Below, piece by piece: positions 43,864 through 56,912 of a DNA stretch of 64,000 nt. The position numbers were made by a program, and so were the translations under genes. The stretch's first letter is position 1, and every line of letters starts with the position of its first letter. This DNA comes from Obelidium mucronatum (lineage: Eukaryota; Chytridiomycota; Chytridiomycetes; Chytridiales; Chytriomycetaceae), in the NCBI GenBank assembly GCA_025765595.1, contig JAIVFH010000042.1, positions 124,001 through 188,000 on the forward strand. The letters run 5' to 3'. Under the pieces are notes generated by a model. That model was not told the origin of the DNA. It did no database searches and saw only the letters and a list, made by a program, of their open reading frames with translations.

Positions 43864-45925
43864 ATGACAGTACGACGACCCGCCAAGAAGGCGCGGCTGC
43901 TCTCTGGGTTCTGCACGCTGCGGTCGCATCCGTACGGCGTGCAGCCGCTGGGAAACGCGCTGTTCGACAGCGGCGGCGGCGCGGCGCAGCGGCCGGCGGC
44001 GGACCGCGGCGCCGGGCTCGGACGGCTCGCAGCGCTCGACGACGCGGCGCTGCTCGGGTTGTTTCTCGCGGCGCCGCACGTGCTCGACGACGGCAGCGTG
44101 CTGCGGCTGCAGCGCTGCTCGCGCGCGCTGTACGTGCTGTGCGGCGTCGACGACGTGTGGCGCGTGCGGACGCTGGCGCGCTTCGGCGGCGCCTTTGGCG
44201 CGTTCGCGGACTCGTGGAAGAACACGTACAAGGCGCGGCTGCACGCAGAGCGGCGGCCGCAGCCCGGCGAATGCGCGCCCGACGTGCCGCTGAAAGTCGG
44301 CTACTACTCGGACTACCTGTTTAGCGCCTGGCGCTGCTCGTCCATTCCGCTCGACGTCCTGTGTCGCGCGGATGCCCCAGAGAACATTGATCGGCGGAGC
44401 GGTCTGTCGGTGCAAGAGTTTGTCGACGAGTAAGTAAGAGACGATGACCCCAACGTGACTCATCTCCTTTTCACTCAAACAGATACGATGCGCCTGGAAA
44501 ACCAGTCATTCTCACTGATGTTGTCACAAAGTGGCCTGCTTTTGGTAAATGGAACATGGATTACCTTGAAAAGACGGTTGGCGATGTCGAGTTTCGTGCA
44601 GAGTCGGTCGATTTACAATTCAAAACATATGCCGCCTATGCAAGAACCTGCAACGAAAACGGGGGCTCATTCGAAGAAGCGCCTCTATACCTCTTTGACA
44701 AGTATTTTGGCCGACGAACAAAACTCGATCAAGATTTCAGCGTCCCACCATACTTTTCCCAAGACTTGTTTCACTTGCTCGGACACAATGAGCGTCCAGA
44801 CTATCGATGGATAATCATTGGTCCTGCTCGATCCGGCAGCACGTTTCATTTAGACCCCAATTCTACTTCGGCTTGGAATGCCGTTGTCACTGGTGCTAAA
44901 AAATGGCTTTTATTTCCTCCCAATTGTGTCCCACCTGGTGTCTTTCCTTCGGCGGATGGTTCAGAAGTGACGACTCCCATTTCTTTGGCTGAATGGTTTC
45001 TCAATCATTATGATGAAATCAAGTCTTGGCCAGTGAAACCTATTGAGTGTATTTGTCGTGCTGGGGAAGTTTTGTATGTTCCTCGAGGTGTGTTGCTACT
45101 TGCTCCTTCACTGCTGAACTTTACTGCCGAAGGCAGTGTCCTCACTGTCGAAGGCAGTGTGCGTTTGTTTTTCTTTTCTTTGTTTCTTTCTTTCTTTCTT
45201 TTTTTTCTTCCTTCACTGCCGCAGGCAGTGTCTTTACTGCCGAAGGCAGTTTTTCTTTTTCTTGTTCACTGCCGTAGGCAGTGTCTTTGCCGCCGGTCTT
45301 CACTGCCGAAGGCAGTTTCCGGCAGTATGCTTTTGTTTTTCTTTCTTTCTTTCTTCCTTTTTTTCCTTCCTTCACTGCCGCAGGCAGTTTTTTTTTTTCT
45401 CTTTTCGTATCCACCAAAGAACCTGTCATAGGTGCTTTTGTTATACTCTATATATTCCTAACAAGGCACTTTCTTAAGGGTGGTGGCACTGTGTAATGAA
45501 CTTGGAAGAGTCTATTGCAATTACTCAAAACTTTGTCAACGACTGCAACTTGACAGAGGTAACAATCTATTTTACAAACACTTGATAAGAAAAAAAAGGT
45601 TCCTAAAAACCCTTTCTTTTGTGTGGCTGGACAGGTTTTGCGGTTCATTCGGGAAAAACCGGACCAAGTCAGCGGATATGGATCGGGTGAAAAAGCCTGT
45701 TCCTTGGCGAATACCCTTTACTCAAGATTTTCTGCGGCTTTACAAGAAACGCATCCTCATGTTGTTCAACAGGAAATTGCAACCAGTCGCAGTGCTGCCA
45801 AGATGTTAAAGGCAGGGAGCACCAAGGCCCCTGCAACCAACAGCATTTCAAGCCTATTCGCCCCCAGTACCGAGGATGAATCTTCATCTTCTGCCTCATC
45901 TTCTTCTTTTCGTTTCTCGTTTTGA
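43864..45925 (+). CDS. F-box-like plus JmjC (JMJD6-related) oxygenase
   Basis: Exons 43864-44429, 44483-45087, 45479-45558 and 45635-45925 join in frame to 513 residues. The GC-rich exon 1 encodes an F-box-like stretch ('LAALDDAALLGLFLAAPHVL ... WRVRTLARF'). The JmjC domain follows: iron ligands His and Asp in 'TFHLDPNSTSAWN', the distal His in 'GGWWHCVMNL' (made by splicing exons 2 and 3), and 'IAITQNFV', all characteristic of the JMJD6 group. These are Fe(II)/2-oxoglutarate oxygenases acting on protein Lys or Arg. The tail is Ser-rich. The 391-bp third-from-last boundary intron (45088-45478) is filled with mini-hairpins. An SCF link is inferred. Confidence 0.85.
45123..45388 (+). repeat. 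Seven GNA-loop mini-hairpins in the JmjC intron
   Basis: Seven 15-bp palindromes of the form ACTGYCGNAGGCAGT occur at 45123 (GAA), 45144 (GAA, one stem mismatch), 45215 (GCA), 45236 (GAA), 45268 (GTA), 45302 (GAA) and 45374 (GCA). T/C-rich spacers separate them, and a larger unit (TTCTTTC tract, CTTCCTTC, hairpin) is repeated. Confidence 0.95.
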
Positions 45926-46310
45926 GTTCCGAGTTTATTTTTATTTTGAGTTTTCCAAACCGGATGAATCTTATCGCTTGGTCCTTATCACTGTTTTTTT
46001 TTTGTTGGTCTGAATTTTTTCCACTTGTTCCCACTTCTCAAAAACGTGCCAAAAAAATAGGTACAGACAACAACAAAGCAGCAAGCTACCGCTGCTCCCC
46101 CACCTTCTATAACTACTTGCGAATCAAGTATTACTTTAGCAAACCCCTCTTTCGTTGCTTGTCATGGGGCGCGCAACAACAGTCCAAGCGTCAACAATCA
46201 CAGCGAGCTTATCTAAACGTCATCACTTTCTCTACAACAACAAAAAAAACAGCATTGAGCAAGAACCACTTTAGCAACTTTTTTTCAAAACACATATCTG
46301 CAACAAAATA
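45926..46310. other. Intergenic, pyruvate kinase upstream region
   Basis: No gene is seen in these 385 bp. The part next to the ATG is rich in CAACAA and AAA runs, as expected of a 5' leader. No clear TATA box. Confidence 0.5.
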
Positions 46311-48136
46311 ATGTCAGCTCAAGACCAATCTTACCTCTCTTACGGTCAGTTTTTATCTTTTATTTTTGGTTTCTTTATCAGAGGGATACTAAAATGCTTT
46401 GACCCTGTCGTAAATAACCAGAACACCGCCCAGTTCAAATCAAATCCAAGATCATTTGCACAATTGGTAGCGTAGCACCCTATTTTTTTTTTTTTTGGGA
46501 AAGAAACACTGGCCAGAATCGAATTTTTAATAACTCTTCTCTCTCTCATTTTTTATAGGACCAAAGACTCAATCCGTTGAGCAATTGGGAAAACTGATCG
46601 AAGCTGGTTTGAATGTCGCTCGTTTGAACTTTTCCCACGGAAGCCACGAGGTTGGTTTTTTTTTTTTGTGGGTGAAGCAAAACCAAATATTTCTCACACA
46701 CAAACCACACAAAAAAAAAAAAAAAAAAAAAACTTAGTACCACGCTCAAACGATCGCAAACGTCCGTACATATGTCAAGAACTCAAAGAACCCACGCACC
46801 GTTGCCATCCTGTTGGACACGAAAGGACCAGAAATCCGTACCGGAAAACTTGTTGGTGGAAAGGACATCAAGTTGACTGCCGGTTCCACGTTTACATTCC
46901 ACAATGACTCTACCAAACTGGGTGACGAAACTCAAGCTTACACCACGTACTTGGAACTTGCCGAGACTGTCAGTGTTGGAGACCGTATCCTTGTGGACGA
47001 TGGTCTTATTGGAACTGAAGTGATTGAAGTCAGAAAGGAGACGAGCGAGGTGGTTGTTCGTATTGAGAATGATGGGTTTATCGGTGAGAACAAGGGTGTG
47101 AACTTGCCGGGTGTGTCTGTGAAGCTTCCAGCTATTACTGAGAGAGATGCGTCTGATATTCAGTTTGGTGTTGAGCAAGGAGTTGACTTTATTGCTGCTT
47201 CTTTTATTCGTAAGGCTGCCGATGTTCTTGAGATTCGTCGTTTGATCAAGAACACCAACATCAAGATTATCTCAAAGATTGAATCTCAAGAGGGGTTGGA
47301 TAACTTTGATGAGATTTTGGAAGTTTCGGATGGTATCATGGTTGCTCGTGGGGATCTTGGTGTGGAAGTCCCAGTTGAGACTGGTAAGAACCATTTTGAC
47401 AATAGTTTTTTTGCCAAGCGTACCAACGTTCTTGTTTTTTTTTCTCTTCCCAACAGTTGCCCGGTATCAAAAGATGATGATCCGCAAGTGTAACGCTGCC
47501 GGAAAGCCAGTCGTAACTGCCACCCAAATGCTTGAATCCATGATTGTCAACCCCCGCCCAACCCGCGCCGAAGCCACCGACGTTGCCAACGCTGTCTTGG
47601 ACGGATCCGACTGTGTCATGCTTTCCGGAGAAACCGCCAAAGGCGCCTTCCCGATCCTGGCTGTCGAAATGATGTCCAAGATTTGCAGAGAAGCCGAAGC
47701 CGATATCAACTACTCTGAATTGTACCCACAACTGCGTCGTCAACTCGTTTTGCCCATTAGCGTTTCTGAGGCGGTTGCTTCCAGTGCTGTCAAGACTTCG
47801 TGGGATGTTCACGCTGCTTTGATTATTGTTTTGACTCAGACTGGAAACACTGCCCAGGCTATTTGTAAATACCGTCCAATTGCTCCTGTTCTTGCTGTTA
47901 CGGCTTCGGACCAGGTGGCTCGTCAATGCAATGTTTTGAGAGGAATTTACCCCTTTGTTGTGGACAGTATGGAGGGTACTGAGAATGTTATCCACAGAGC
48001 TATGCTATGGGGTGTCAAGATGGGTATGGCCAAGAAGGGAGACCCTGTTGTGGTTACCTCTGGAGTTATTGAGTCTGTAGCGGGAAGCACAAACATTATG
48101 CGTGTTCTCAAGTGTGTTGGATTTGAAAGAGATTAA
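46311..48136 (+). CDS. PYK1: Pyruvate kinase
   Basis: Five exons (46311-46344, 46422-46466, 46559-46650, 46738-47383, 47457-48136) join in frame to 498 residues, the usual length. The 45-nt second exon is needed: it supplies '[11 protein letters not shown]', the first barrel strand, and splices exactly to '[12 protein letters not shown]'. Other marks are '[15 protein letters not shown]', '[14 protein letters not shown]' (here [13 protein letters not shown]), the catalytic Lys in '[10 protein letters not shown]', '[11 protein letters not shown]' and 'TATQMLESM'. The C-terminal domain follows to '[10 protein letters not shown]'. It makes ATP and pyruvate from phosphoenolpyruvate in the last step of glycolysis. 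Allosteric control cannot be judged here. Confidence 0.97.
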
Positions 48137-48336
48137 AAAAAAATCCTTTTCGTTTCTTGTTTTTTTTTTTTTACTTGTTATACATTGGTTTGGTTTTATA
48201 AAAAGCATCAATAAACTCTCAGAGAAGGTGAAAAGAGTTACTTTACTTTTGTGCAAAGCAAAGTATCTCCTGATTGAAATGGATAGAATTGGGGGTAATT
48301 TCCTTCTGTTGAAGAATTGTCTAGAAATTCCTGAAA

Positions 48337-51300
48337 ATGGATTCTAAAAAGCGCAAGAAGTTTGTATTCAATCAATAAGCTGCCAGACAGTATTTCGCAG
48401 GCAGCTAAATCACACCGCTTTTAGAGAGGCGGAGAAAGTCGGCGCGGCAGTGAACAAGATTATTGGTGATGCTGTTGACAACAGAGACAAGAACATTCTG
48501 ATCACAGACGCCCAGCATCGCAGCACAGCAAAGCCAACCATAATTAAACCGATAAAGCTACCTACATCTGTCGCCAAAGATATTTTAAAAGCAGGTCCGA
48601 GTCAGCAACCAGCTCCAGCCAGACTCTCGACTTCCACAAGTTCGGAACTCGTGTCCATCAGACAATCAAACATATCTCTACGCTCTGCAGCCTCAAACTC
48701 GATTAAGGAGCTTGAGAAGTTGAGAAGTTCGCGCCAGAAAAATTTCGGTCAGAGGTTTGTGTTTGGATGAAAAGACAAGAAACAATAATCACCCTACTAA
48801 ACAACACTCAAATGCAGCAGCACAACAAAAAATTCACATGTACCTAAAATATCTCGTTTATTTGGCGATCGAGCCAACTCTCCTGCTTTGGACATGTCCG
48901 GCAAATCAACACACAAAAGTTTACCAAAGACAAAGGAACAAGACATGATGAGCATCGAATTTTATAGCTATGCCGATCTCATGGCTTCCACGAGTTCTAT
49001 AGAGAACTCTTTTGATATTCCGGATCAAGTTCCATCTTCCAATATTGAAACACGGCCACTGAGAAGTCCCAAAAGCCCGAAATCCGCCCGCAAAACGCGA
49101 CCGCCATCCAGGATTGTTTTTGACGCCAATGATATTCTGTCTAAAGAATCGAAAGGGTTTCATTCCGGTTCTGGAAAAGATGCATCTGTTGAAGATGTTG
49201 AAATTGAAATTGACGAATTTAATCAACAACAACCTCATCATCATAATCATCAACGCCAATCAATAAATTCGGCATTCAAGCGGCCAATTTCTTCGGGATT
49301 TTCTCATGCATCAACTGGGCGCCTTGCAAACAGGAAAGCCACAGCTGCAGCTGGCGCTGGAGCAATGAAGGAGCATCATTCAAAAACGATAGATTCAAAA
49401 TCAGACTACTTGGTTTGCCAAAAAATGGAATCAGACCCGAAAGGCCCGGCCGTCTACACCACCACTACAGTAAATTCGCGACAACAGAGTGCCACAAAAC
49501 AACACCACCACCACCAACAACTAGTTCCACCAAAGGCGCTTCAAAAACAAACAAGCTCGACAGGAGCGTCTTTGATGGAATCACAAGATACTACAACTGA
49601 AAACAATGATCATGATTCCAGGTTTGCTTTTTTTTTTTTTGATTGCTTTCATCTTTTTATGATATGTTAACCTGGCTTGCTTTATTTGTGCAGTTGGTTT
49701 GGGGATGACAACAATGCATCCGCTCACGATCAATTAGAGAGCGAATACGAAAATAACCAAGATTTTGCCATTAAAGAGGAAGATGAAGAGTTGGAAATGG
49801 GCGATTCCACACACAGTCAACAGTATTTGCAGACCACAAACGAAGCTCAAGAAGAAGAGTTGAACGAAAAAGATGAAGATGAAATCGAGGATGACGAGGA
49901 TTTCGAGTACGGTGATGGCGGATACGGAACGGGCGAACAACAACAATATGAAGAAGATGTCGCTCCAATACCCGCTGAACCTGAGCACGAACCCGATCCA
50001 GTTATTCAAAAGATTGAAGACGTTGACGATATTTTGAAAAAGTATGATTTGATATGGCGTGCGCGAGCAAAAATGCTTCGAAATGAGCCACCGACACCTG
50101 CCGAATCCGAATCTGTACTCTCTCGGGAAGATGAGCCACAACAAGAAAACCAAATTTCTGGTTAGTTTGTTTTTATTCACTGAAAACCATGCTTGAAAAA
50201 TCTGAAAAAAATTGTTTTAAAGCAGATTCCTTCGAATCTGTTCAAAGTGCGACAAACCAAAGAAAAGCGTCAGGCTCATCGAAAAGATCCGGAGCTTCCA
50301 CAGCTTCATCAAAAACTCGAAAAAGCACCGTTTCTTTTAAAGAATCTAATGGCTCGGGTCCTTCGTCCGCAGGTACAACGAACAAGAGTCGCCCCCAAAG
50401 CACAATCAGACGAGATTCGGAAATTATGCCCAATGAAGCCTCCAAAAGAAGCTCCGTCATTGATTCCGAACTTCCGAATGATACTCCTCAAGATGACATC
50501 ATGGATACTCTATCATCTGGTACAAGAAGTGAGTTGTTCAATAGAGTTTAGACTAACTTGCATTTTTATTTTTTCATCTCAGATGGCTCCGAAAACTTTG
50601 GCCGCAAAAGTATGGTTATCACTTCCTTGAATCGATTATCAGAAAACAAAAAGCGCAAGTCAGTATTTGAATCATCTAGATCGTCAGTACAACGAGACAC
50701 CAGACGAAAATCGAGTGTTGATGCAGAGGATATTCAGATACCAGGGGCTACTATTGACACCAATGATATTATTGAAACCCCAGAAAATGCACCCGAACTG
50801 GCGTTCCCTCCTTTTGCACAGCTTAATGTCCCTGACGGTTATGCACACTCATTTACTCGACCGCCAACCGAGTTGCCTCCACGCAGCACAAAATTGACAC
50901 AAGTTCCCATCTTGGGTGGGTCCCAGCCGCTTATTCTCGAAGATTGGTATCTCGACGACAATGGTTATACCAATGAGCTGAAGAAAAACGCCACATGGGA
51001 GCAAATCGTGGAATCCAGAGGACCTCCAGTTCCGATTGTTCCTCCCAAAACTCCGATTCCTGGATTGAGGCCACATCCAGTGCATCATCATTCTCACCAT
51101 CCAGAATATTCAAACGAAGGGTCCCAAAAGCAAAACGCTTTTTGTTGTAGTCCACACACCCCAACTCGATATGCTGAAGTTGTTGATGCAGAAAACTCCA
51201 TCAAGCAACGTAATCGTCCTCAATATGTTGTTCCATCCACAATTTTTGGCGCATCTTCATTGTCAACACAGGATCAAGCTGATTTAAACAACTCATTGAG

Positions 51301-54300
51301 AATAGACCACCAATCGCCCACACAAGACGCCATCGGAGGACCTAATGTTGAGCTTCAAATTAAAGGAAAATCGCTTCATATTGTACCACTCAATATTGGA
51401 TCGGTTTCGGTTGGATTGGGTCTTGCGTGGTCTCCTGCACCGCCAAAATTAAGTCTGCCATTGAAAGTATACCAACATTTGCACTCAGTTCCGGAAACTC
51501 CACGTGGTACATCGAGACAGGTATTTTTTCTTAACGTTGTTATAAAAAACCTAACAGAAAAAAAACTTTTTTCAGTCAAAAACCACAGAATCTGTATTAC
51601 TTGAAAATCCGACGCAGCCAATTCCTGCTGCACCCACCAACTTTTTGGCTTCTAAATCTTCCTCCATTATTGAAGATGCAGAAGAATGTGATTCAGACAA
51701 TGGACTTTCCTATTCTGAAATGACGGAGGGTGATTTGCAGCAAAATGCTGCGTCTCGGATGAAGCCCGTTCGAATCCGCGCAAAAACGCCACTCACAGAT
51801 ATTCCATACGAAGAACCATCACTTGAAACCATGCTTGTGAATGAGGAAGAATGGGTGCAGACTGATTCTGTCCTTGTCCCGACGATAGAGCCAACCAATC
51901 AAACTGATGAAATCACAAAAGACTTTGGATTTATTGTACCAGAAGCTATCGCCGAAGAAGAGAAAGAAATCGTTGCTGAAAAGGATGAGATGGTCGAGTT
52001 TGAAAGCATACAACCCGAGGAGACTGTAGCTCCACTGAAAACTGTTGCACCTGCACCACCAGATTCTAAGCCAGAAACTCAAGCGTCTAGTACCAAAGCA
52101 GATTCAGTTAGTATCGCGCCAGCTCAAGCGAAAGTAAAAGTGCGCCAGCATTCATCAGACACTGAGACCTCAAAGAAAACTGAACCCGTGCCAGCTGGAA
52201 GAAAACGATCGCAATCCCATCAGCCGATTGCGAAACCCGTCAGAAAGCGGTTGGCACCTCTGCCACCTCTTCCAAAAAAGAAAACCAAAAAAGTAGCTCG
52301 CGTTGCAAGCACATCGTCTATATCGTCTGCTGGTTCTACAATGCTGCTAAATGGAATGGAATCAACTCAAAGTCTTCAGATACATACATTGAGTAGCTCT
52401 ACTATTGGCATATCCCGCGCCACATCAGAAAACCCTATATCCTTTTACAAGAAACGCAGGCTTTCTCAGTCAAACCAAAGCGTCTCCACAACTCTCTCCT
52501 ACAATAGCATTGATAGGTCTGAAAGCTATATCGATGCGTCAACTTCAAGTTTTATGAGGAGCATCGCAAATAGCACATTCTCAATCAGTGGAAAAAAGGA
52601 CATATCATCCCACCCGACACAAGCAAAGGAGAAATCTTTTTACGCTGAAGCCGTCGGTCCAAATTGGTATGAATTGATTCACAATACTGAGAAGCGAATG
52701 CGATTGTATTCGCCAAGTGAAAGATCAAAGTATCCCACGTTCACTGATGCAGGACCTCCTGAAGAACTGAGTGCCCTTGAAGGCGATGTATACGTTGATC
52801 CCTTAACAGAAATAGAAAAAGTTACTTCACTGATACTTTCGAGTAACCTGCCTATTCCTGCATTTCTCCGTCGTCGAGGAATTCTGCTTGGTCGAGTGGG
52901 GCGTTATGATGAAGCAATGAGTGATTTAATGAGAGCACTTCAATTTGGTGAAGTTTGTGATTTTCTTAGATTTTCATTGACTGTTGTATTTCATATCAGA
53001 CCCGTTTCATTCAGATGCATTATGGCATCGGCATCAGCTTTATTTGAGATTAGGAGACACTGATAGGGCCCTCAAAGACTTGGATGGCATTACAGACACA
53101 AATAAGTCACACTATGGTGCATTTCTGGCAAAGGCTCGCATATATGAGGAATTAACAGCTGAAGAACGGAATTCGGGACTGCCATTGGAGCTTCCAACAT
53201 TAGGTAAGGATATCAGTTAATCACTACTGGTCATTCCTAAATTCAGAATCAGGTCTTATCAAGCTGGCTATTGTCAATTTTTCCCAGCTCATCAGACTCA
53301 AGCCGGAAGATGCAGAAGGTTATTACCATCGAGCATGCTTGTTTGAGGCAGAGAACGTAAGTCGCCCATGGCTCTGTAATCCATTTCGTTCTGATCGGTT
53401 TTGATAGGAAATGGTTTATGCCAACGAGGATTTTCGAATGGTTCGTCAATTGGACCCCACAAACGAGCATGCTATCCATAATCTGGCTGTATATAGCTTT
53501 CAAAGACAGCTTTGGGACGATGGAATCCAAGCATTCACGAAACTGATAAAATTAAATCCTGAAAACGGACAAGCCTACCTTTATCGAGGGCGTGCAAATG
53601 CTTATTTGGCCAAATGGGATGAGGCTTTGCGAGACTTGACTTTGGCTATCCAGTTGGCACCAGACCGGGCAGATGTATTCTTTTATCGCGGATGCTTACT
53701 GCGTGACAGAAACAAACGCAAAGCGATTGAAGACTTGAGTGTGTCTGTGCTGTTGGATGATGGTCCAACTAATTCCGAGGCGTTCTTTCAACGAGGTTTG
53801 ACTTGAGAAGTCAAATGTACATCTAAGTAATTAAAATTAATAGCGATGCTTTATTACAAACTGAAAAAGTACGAGCTCGCAGTGATTGACTATTTGACTG
53901 TTGTTGAATTGGACTCTTCGAAAGCGTTGGCGTGGTTAAACTTAGGAATCTTATATATGAGATTCTTTAATGACTATTTTAAAGCTCTTGATTGTTTTGA
54001 CAAAGCCATTCTTCACGGTTCGCTATCCTTTGTCGAGTAGACTTACTTATTGAATGTGATCTTTTCTAGATCCCATTCAAATCAAGGCGTTTCTCTGTCG
54101 CGGAGATTTACTTCAAATACTTCACAGTGAATTCAGTGATGAGTTTGCCGACATGATTGGAACTCCAGACAAAAAGCGGAGAACCAAAGCTAATGCGGTC
54201 ACGGTCAATTACTTGGATAGAGCAATTCGAGACTATTCAAAAGCCATGCATCTTTGTCCCAGTGATTATTTATTGTATCTGTATCGAGGAAAGCTTTTGC

Positions 54301-56778
54301 TGAAGCAGGGGTGAGAATTCTTCTTTATCAGCAGCAAATTTCTAAATCCAATAACAGCCGTATGAAAGATGCTACTTATGATTTTTATTCTGCATTTGAG
54401 CTAAATCCTGGAATAGCCAAAACATTTATGCAGGTAAGGAACGCATCAGCCGTAGCTCGCGTTTAAATCCATCTATAGCGGGCTTTGGTTTTGTCATTCC
54501 AACGCAAATACCCTCAAATTATAGACGAGTTCCATGAAAGAGTGAAGCGAGAACGGATTGAAGATCCTTCTCTTTATGTATTAGTAGCCAAAGCTCGAAT
54601 TAAAGTGGGAGACAATGAGGGTTGGCGATGAAACGAGATATGCTTATTGCTAATATAAACCCCAGGTGCCATACGAGATTTAGCAAAGGCGCTTGAATTC
54701 AGCAGAATTAAGGATCCTCAAATTTATCTCCAGAAAGGAATATGTTTCGAAAACATCAAAGATTATGTAAATGCCTCATCAGAATTTACAAAGTGTATCG
54801 CATTGGATGCCAATTTTGCAAAGGTGAATGAGTGTAATTGAAAGATCAAGAGTTTGACACATATTGGCAGGCGTACTATCATCGGGGCGTTTGCAAACTC
54901 CACGAAGGAAATTCAAAAGGAGCTGCGGATTTAGATATGGTAAATTAAATCGAACACATCTTTCACAAATGTCTCAAACACAATTCAGGCAATCAAACTG
55001 GATCCCAAATATTTTGATGCTTACCTTTCGAGAGGATCATATAATCAATCGAAGGGACAGTATGCTGAAGGAATCGAGGATTGCAATTCTGCCCTCAAAC
55101 TAGAACCAACCAGTATAAGAGGTAAATACAATGAAAACAAAGAATTATAATAACTCTATCGCAGCTCATTTGCTTCGTGGTGCTTGCAATTGCAAAATTC
55201 ATCAATATGGCCTTGCCATATCTGATTTCACAAGAGCAATACACCTTGATAAAGTATTATTATCCACGCAATCTGATATATTCTAACCTCCGAGACTAGA
55301 CGTGCAACGCAGCGTTTTACAATCGAGCAGTGACCTACCAGTTATTGGAAGACTATAAAAATGCAATTAAAGACTATAGCATAGTTCTTCTTCTTTGCGA
55401 TGATTCTGTAAGTAGAACTTTCAGCGTAATTAAAATTAACTTGAAGGTAGAATGCATACCGAAATAGAGGCTTAATATACTGGAAGCAGGGAGATGCAGA
55501 AAACGCGTTGCTTGATTTATATGCCGCTCGAGATAATTTTCCAGGAGATGCCCGTTTGCATGGTCTATTGGCATTGTGTTTGCAAAAAGTTGGACGTACT
55601 GATGAATCCTTGGAAGCATTCACATCTGTGAGAGAACAAAATAGGATGACAAATATTGTGCTGACTTAATTATTAGTCCATTCGAGTAAATCAAACCCTG
55701 ATTGAAGCATATTTAGGGCGAGGAAATGTTTACTCATCTATTGGTGCATGTGAAGCTGCAAAGTAAGGGCCTGACGTGATCAGAACCATCAGTACTGACA
55801 TTCTGAGTAGAAGGGACTATGCGAGGGTCATTCACATGTATCCTACTTGCACTGAAGCCTATGTAAACATGGCTTACACTCTGCAAATGGAAGGTCGCTA
55901 TCAAAAGGCAAGACACTCTGTTGGGATAAGATGCACATAAGCTAACACTCACAATAAGGCTTGGGACCTGTTTGCAAGAGCAATTGCAGTCTCGCCTGGA
56001 TGTACACCTGCTTTGGAAGGGCGAGCTGTTATAAACTTCATAATGAGAAATTATTTTGGTGCTTTGATGGATATATCCAAGGCAATTGTGAGTGACGTCG
56101 AAGTTTCCTGCACGGACTGAATCAAAACCTTTTAGGAAATCACACCAAATAATGCGGAATACCTGACAAATAGAGCTGTTATATATGCCGCATTGAATGA
56201 CAGGGTCAAATCGTTGAATGATAACAAACTTGCCATTCAACTTGATCCCCACTATGCGTTGGCTTATTTTAACATTGCGAATCTGTATTTTTCTCAGTCA
56301 AGATGGGAGGCGGCACTTTTGTACTATAATAAGGCTCTAGAAATCGACCCAGATGACGATGCTGCAATCTTAAATAGAGGAATCACGAAGGCTCAATTGA
56401 ATGGTTAGCCTTATTTTCATTGAATGCCAGCTTTAAAAATGAAGTCCACATCAAACAGACACAAATGGCGCACTAGATGATCTCCATATGGCTGAAATTA
56501 TGAATCCTCAATCTGTTGAGGTGTTCTTCAACAGAGCACAACTGTTCCAGAAACTTGGAAAGTTCGATCAAGCTGATCATGATTATTCCATGGTTTTGAA
56601 GCTGTCACCTCATGACGATGTGGCGTATAAACATCGTGGCACAGTGTATGTAACCGGATTTATTATCTGCTCGGTTTAACATTTCGAATTCTTCTTTTTC
56701 AGGAGAGGCAAACAAGGAAGGATATTGGATTCTATGTTGGATTATGCTTGCGATATTATCAATGACGCCACTATTTAA
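48337..56778 (+). CDS. Very large TPR protein, TTC6-like
   Basis: The gene spans 8.4 kb with many small introns. Checked early exons are 48337-48359, 48401-48754, 48818-49621 and 49694-50160, then from 50226 on; the last ends at TAA 56776-56778. The first half is a disordered, Ser/Gln/Glu-rich region with acidic stretches. From about 52800 a long array of TPRs begins (for example 'ILLGRVGRYDEAMSDLMRAL', 'AYLYRGRANAYLAKWDEAL', 'AWLNLGILYMRFFNDYFKAL', 'AYFNIANLYFSQSRWEAALLYY'). Layout and repeat order resemble animal TTC6, so a flagellar role is possible but inferred. The stop shares its last A with AATAAA at 56778. Some internal exon edges beyond 53000 were not individually verified. Confidence 0.7.
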
Positions 56779-56912
56779 ATAAAACCAACGTCTTCATCCC
56801 AAATATTTCAACAAAAGAGGGTTATAGAGTGCGAGGTTTTTATTGAACGAAACAAACTTATCGCATTCTCAAAGAAAGGAGAAATTTAAAAAAGAAAAAG
56901 GAAAAATACTTT

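Noticed and set aside
45123..45388. CRISPR-like array
   Set aside because: Repeats are only 15 bp, spacers are T/C-rich and of irregular length, and the array lies in an intron of a eukaryotic gene.
47620..47650. CCGCCAAAGGCGCC palindrome in pyruvate kinase
   Set aside because: It encodes the conserved 'ETAKGAFP' segment, so it is explained by the protein.
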